This document shows, piece after piece, positions 5,956 through 8,551 of a stretch of DNA of 8,551 nt. Both the position numbers and the translations under genes were made by a program. The notes under the pieces were generated by a model. That model searched no databases and was not told where the DNA came from. It saw nothing but the letters and a program-made list of their open reading frames with translations. Origin of the DNA: Phycisphaerae bacterium (lineage in GTDB: Bacteria; Planctomycetota; Phycisphaerae; Phycisphaerales; SM1A02); the NCBI GenBank assembly GCA_018665385.1, contig JABJDN010000051.1, positions 1 through 8,551 of the forward strand, given 5' to 3'. Numbering within the stretch: position 1 is the stretch's first letter; every line of letters starts with the position of its first letter.

Positions 5956-6615
5956 ATGAACTTTGCATCTTCTACAATCATGCCCCTCTTGGCCCGACTC
6001 ATTATCGCAAGCGCTATGTTGACTTCGGGTTGGTTGAACTGCTTTGGTCAAGTACAAATTCGCGAAGTAGTTGCACATGGGCTGCAAGAAATGAAAATTT
6101 CTGTGCATTTTCCTACAGATTCAATGCCGAACGTTTCAGAGGCCGGTGAAGCAGAGGGAGTTCCAATTGGCGACGAGGGTACAGAACAGTTAACACCAAT
6201 TTCTCCAAGCACTGCTCCTACAACAAAAGGCGTTCATCGAATAACGTGGCTTTTGCATAGCAAATGGCCCACGCTTGGAGGATGGGGACCCTTTATTGCA
6301 TGGTCTGCTGCAATTGCGCAGTTGCTAGGGGGGATTTTGATATTAGTAGGCTTGTACACTCGCTTCGCATCCCTTTGCATAGCCATCGTACTTGGGTTTG
6401 CTGTCTACCTGGTTTCGCAACATATCCATGGCATGTTTACGATGAATCCATTTGATTGGCCCCTCGATTCCCACCGATTCATTCAGTTATTTGCTGGTCT
6501 TGCTCTTGGAACGTTAGCACTTGGTTTAGCGTTTGGTGGGGCGGGTGGGCTCTCGATTGATTACCGGCATCGAACTGGAGTGCCGCAGGATAAAAAACAA
6601 CCGAGCGAAAAATAG
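5956..6615 (+). CDS. DoxX-family membrane protein with long soluble insertion
   Basis: 219 residues with four predicted membrane segments: about 8-28 (with Arg14 inside, as is common in DoxX), 111-133, 136-154 and 174-194. The pair GPFIAWSAAIAQLLGGILIL and VGLYTRFASLCIAIVLGFAV is typical of the DoxX core (pattern E/QLLGGxLLLxGLxTRxA). The family is found in terminal oxidase or thiosulfate-oxidising complexes and in many uncharacterised oxidoreductase settings; the actual role here is unknown. Most DoxX proteins are about 130-150 residues; the extra length is a loop of some 70-80 residues (about 31-108) between helices 1 and 2, acidic then Ser/Thr/Pro-rich, probably outside the membrane. The C-terminal tail is charged (Lys-rich). 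The start at 5956 is the ATG nearest the first helix that keeps a short polar N-terminus; 5980 (MPLLARL) is an alternative. There is no ribosome site. It lies 46 nt before the vWA gene and may or may not share its transcript. Confidence 0.8.
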   Translation: MNFASSTIMPLLARLIIASAMLTSGWLNCFGQVQIREVVAHGLQEMKISVHFPTDSMPNVSEAGEAEGVPIGDEGTEQLTPISPSTAPTTKGVHRITWLLHSKWPTLGGWGPFIAWSAAIAQLLGGILILVGLYTRFASLCIAIVLGFAVYLVSQHIHGMFTMNPFDWPLDSHRFIQLFAGLALGTLALGLAFGGAGGLSIDYRHRTGVPQDKKQPSEK

Positions 6616-6617
6616 CT

Positions 6618-6646
6618 TTGCATACTAAAGCAGACTGTTTTATGGT
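6618..6646 (+). promoter_or_regulatory. Weak promoter candidate upstream of the vWA-ExbB-ExbD unit
   Basis: TTGCAT (6618-6623), a 17-nt spacer and TATGGT (6641-6646) have the right geometry but match the consensus only at 3 and 4 of 6 positions. A transcript would start roughly 10 nt before the ATG at 6662, again without a ribosome site. The unit could instead be read through from the DoxX gene. Confidence 0.25.
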
Positions 6647-6661
6647 GTAGCATCCCAGTGC

Positions 6662-7585
6662 ATGCCAGTAAATGAACCTACTAATAAAGATGTATCTAAA
6701 GTAATTGCTTGGATACTTTCCGTTGGCATTCACCTTGGAGTCGGAGCACTTGCCTTTTTAATCACGTGGAGCGTGATTGCAGAAGACGATGAGCCACCTG
6801 TTGTGGTAACGGCTACGTGGCATGAAAAACAAGTTGAGCAACGAGCAAAGTTGCCTATGGCGTTGCCGCCCAAAACGCTTCCCGAAATTGTTTTGCCGGA
6901 GATTTCAACCGTTGCAAAGCCGACACCGTTAAAAAACGATGGCTTTGCGGTGTTGCATCAAGTATCGACTGGGGGCGAAGTGCCAGAATTTGCAGAGCGA
7001 GAGCCAGAAACAGAAGTGCAATTTATGGGTTTAGACGCCGAAGCTGCAAAAAACATTGTGTACGTTGTAGATGCTTCTGGGTCCATGCTCTTGCATCTAG
7101 CAACTGTTGTTGAAGAATTGGAACGGTCACTGCGTACCTTGCACCCAAAGCAATCGTTTGGCATTATCTTTTTTCAACAGAACGATGCACTCGTTGTACC
7201 GCCAGCGAAGCGGTTAGTCTCTGCAAATGCCCAAAACGTTGACTCTGCGATGTATTGGATTAGAACAAGCGGGAAAGTGATTCCGGCTGGGGGAAGTAAC
7301 CCAATTAATGCGATGAAACTGGCTATCAAGTTACAGCCGGATGTCATGTATTTACTCAGCGAAAATATTACCGGGGCAGGTCGATACGAAATTCCATCGG
7401 ATGAGTTGCTTACTTCAATCGCTGCAATTAATCCAGTTGATTCTAGGAATGGATTGCGTCGAGTCCAAATAAATTGCATTCAGTATTTATCTGAAGACCC
7501 CATGGGCACAATGCGTAAAATTGCAGAGATTCATGGGGGAAATGATGGATACACTTTTATTCCACGTGGTAAAGTAGAGAATTAA
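6662..7585 (+). CDS. TonB-anchor / von Willebrand factor A domain protein
   Basis: 307 residues in three parts. Residues about 14-40 are one membrane helix containing ILSVGIH, where Ser20 and His24 reproduce the S-x3-H motif of the TonB transmembrane anchor (LLSVCIH in E. coli TonB), the residues that couple TonB to ExbB/ExbD. Residues about 45-110 are a Pro- and charge-rich linker (LPPKTLPEIVLPE, KPTP), as in the periplasmic part of TonB or TolA. From about 129 to 300 lies a vWA domain: IVYVVDASGSM gives the metal-ion-dependent adhesion site D137-x-S139-x-S141, with GGSNP (Ser212 in place of the usual Thr) and LLSEN (Glu234 in place of the usual Asp). No TonB C-terminal domain is present. 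It is the first gene before exbB and exbD-type genes, with exbB starting 11 nt after its stop. The inferred role is a periplasmic vWA effector energised by the proton motive force. The alternative is a plain anchored vWA protein that is only neighbour to the channel. Confidence 0.85.
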   Translation: MPVNEPTNKDVSKVIAWILSVGIHLGVGALAFLITWSVIAEDDEPPVVVTATWHEKQVEQRAKLPMALPPKTLPEIVLPEISTVAKPTPLKNDGFAVLHQVSTGGEVPEFAEREPETEVQFMGLDAEAAKNIVYVVDASGSMLLHLATVVEELERSLRTLHPKQSFGIIFFQQNDALVVPPAKRLVSANAQNVDSAMYWIRTSGKVIPAGGSNPINAMKLAIKLQPDVMYLLSENITGAGRYEIPSDELLTSIAAINPVDSRNGLRRVQINCIQYLSEDPMGTMRKIAEIHGGNDGYTFIPRGKVEN

Positions 7586-7590
7586 GGAGA
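7584..7590 (+). promoter_or_regulatory. Strong ribosome binding site of the exbB-type gene
   Basis: AAGGAGA lies 6 nt before the ATG at 7597 and overlaps the TAA stop of the vWA gene. It is the best Shine-Dalgarno in the window, fixes the start at 7597, and suggests coupled translation with the vWA gene. Confidence 0.8.
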
Positions 7591-7596
7591 TCTGGC

Positions 7597-8400
7597 ATGG
7601 ATGCCAAGCGGAGATTACTACAGGTTTGTAGCGTTGCACTTGTGAGCACGAATACATTTGCCCAAAGCGAAGACAGTTTTGGCGAAGCTTTTTTTGTGTC
7701 AAAAAGTAGCGATGGTTCAATAGAACTCATTGGTAGCAGCGTGACGTGGTTACTTCTGTTGTTATCGATGTTCAGTATCGGATTAATGGTGCACCTTGCG
7801 CTTGCAAATAGGCGACCTACTATTTTGCCGTCATCACTTTCTGAAGGTTTACGGAAACAAATCAAAAAGAAACAATTCCAAAATGCAATTAGTCTTGCAG
7901 AACGTGATGACAGTTACCTTGGGAAAATTTTAGTCGCCGCGTTTAAGGAAGCTAAATTTGGATTTCCTGCGATGATGCGCGCGCTTGAGCAAACTGCAGA
8001 TGAACTTGCGACCTCTCGGTTACGCAGAATTGAGTTACTAAACGTGTTTGGTCAAGTCAGCCCCATGATTGGTCTATTCGGAACGGTATACGGAATGATT
8101 CTCGCTTTTGGAGCGATAGTTGCATCCGGCGGTAGCGCTGACCCAGTTGCACTCGCTGGTGGCATTGGCACTGCGTTGACTACTACGTTTTGGGGATTGG
8201 TCGTTGCGATTCCAGCGCTATCGGGATATGCAATTTTGCGGAATAAAATTGATGCGTTAACCGTCGAGGCTACGATAGACGCCGAAGATATTCTAAATAA
8301 CTTTAGGCCACGGCCCCGTTCTAAACAGGAGCAAGTGTTGCCTACTTCCCAAAACGATGCAAAGAATGCTGTAGTACAACAAACTGTAGAAGCGACGTAA
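7597..8400 (+). CDS. exbB: MotA/TolQ/ExbB-family proton channel protein
   Basis: 267 residues. An N-terminal signal peptide is likely (KRR, then hydrophobic VCSVALVS, then TFA-QS near residue 22), followed by helix 1 at about 50-70. A cytoplasmic region of about 71-150 contains LAERDDSYLGKIL. Helix 2 is at about 154-176 (GQVSPMIGLFGTVYGMI, with Thr163) and helix 3 at about 185-212 (GIGTALTTTFWGLVVAIP, with Thr195/196). These Thr-containing helices are the family's proton-path signature. ExbB forms a pentamer in the inner membrane around ExbD and drives TonB-type partners. A signal peptide on ExbB is absent from E. coli ExbB but known in other lineages. The C-terminal 50 residues are a polar tail. 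It sits between the TonB-like vWA gene and an exbD-type gene, with 11 nt and 1 nt gaps. It could equally be named tolQ; the TonB-type anchor next door favours ExbB. Confidence 0.92.
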   Translation: MDAKRRLLQVCSVALVSTNTFAQSEDSFGEAFFVSKSSDGSIELIGSSVTWLLLLLSMFSIGLMVHLALANRRPTILPSSLSEGLRKQIKKKQFQNAISLAERDDSYLGKILVAAFKEAKFGFPAMMRALEQTADELATSRLRRIELLNVFGQVSPMIGLFGTVYGMILAFGAIVASGGSADPVALAGGIGTALTTTFWGLVVAIPALSGYAILRNKIDALTVEATIDAEDILNNFRPRPRSKQEQVLPTSQNDAKNAVVQQTVEAT

Positions 8401-8401
8401 G

Positions 8402-8551
8402 ATGAAACGGCGAGGGAAGACTACTTCCGGTATTCACGCGAACATGACTCCAATGATTGATGTTACGTTTTTGCTCATTGTGTTTTTTGTAGTAGTGTCG
8501 CAAATCGTTGATAGAGACACTGTTGCAATGGATTTGCCTCGTCCAGACCAC
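8402..8551 (+). CDS. exbD: ExbD/TolR-family biopolymer transport protein (partial, runs off the window)
   Basis: The ATG at 8402 follows the exbB stop by one base, and the frame stays open to the window end, giving 50 residues. A basic start (MKRRGK) leads to NMTPMIDVTFLLIVFFVVVSQ, the single ExbD/TolR membrane helix with its essential Asp (Asp20, equivalent to E. coli ExbD Asp25) in the motif TPMIDVTFLL. The periplasmic domain begins with DRDTVAMDLPRP and is cut off. There is no ribosome site, so translation is probably coupled to exbB. It completes a channel/stator pair for the upstream TonB-like vWA protein. Confidence 0.92.
   Translation, partial: MKRRGKTTSGIHANMTPMIDVTFLLIVFFVVVSQIVDRDTVAMDLPRPDH

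Noticed and set aside
5802..6002. 67-codon N-terminal extension of DAHP synthase
   Set aside because: The extension reads straight through the tRNA-Leu gene and its promoter, and the family begins at the Met encoded at 5801.

Overview
The window looks like chromosomal DNA from a planctomycete, most likely a member of the Phycisphaerae. The main evidence is the gene end at 1-135, which carries the C-terminal dockerin/EF-hand-like tail (repeated 'DLL..IxAWG' ending exactly at the stop) that is abundant in that group. A paired ketosynthase operon and an ExbB with its own signal peptide also fit. This placement is inference from protein character; no marker gene such as rRNA is present. Base composition is moderate to AT-leaning and looks even throughout. 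I see no insertion sequence, phage gene, CRISPR array or obvious island boundary.

Left part (1-2761): the tail of a secreted dockerin-type protein runs rightwards. It meets a leftward two-gene operon that encodes a degenerate ketosynthase-like protein followed by a canonical FabF-type ketosynthase. The two ketosynthase genes overlap by ATGA. FabF and the dockerin gene converge on a shared TTAA, so their stop codons overlap. FabF keeps the Cys-His-His triad. Its partner keeps the Cys but has lost both His and the Lys, so the pair resembles a KS plus chain-length-factor-like partner.

Middle part (2762-5921): a divergent intergenic region leads rightwards into a SulP-family anion transporter with a C-terminal STAS domain. 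Its likely terminator is a stem plus T-run that lies partly inside the end of the convergent class II DAHP synthase gene (first step of the shikimate pathway). The DAHP synthase gene starts only 8 nt after the 3' end of a tRNA-Leu(UAG), on the same strand and probably from the same promoter.

Right part (5956-8551): rightward genes encode a DoxX-family membrane protein with an unusual long soluble insertion, then a three-gene unit. That unit is a protein with a TonB-type N-terminal membrane anchor, proline-rich linker and von Willebrand factor A domain; an ExbB/TolQ/MotA-type channel; and an ExbD/TolR-type protein cut by the window end. This unit is the most interesting part of the window. It looks like a proton-motive-force-driven Ton/Tol-like machine in which the usual TonB C-terminal domain is replaced by a vWA domain.

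Translation signals differ by position. Internal operon genes fabF and exbB have Shine-Dalgarno-like sequences, while the likely first genes (KS-like, DAHP synthase, vWA) have none and may be leaderless or nearly so.
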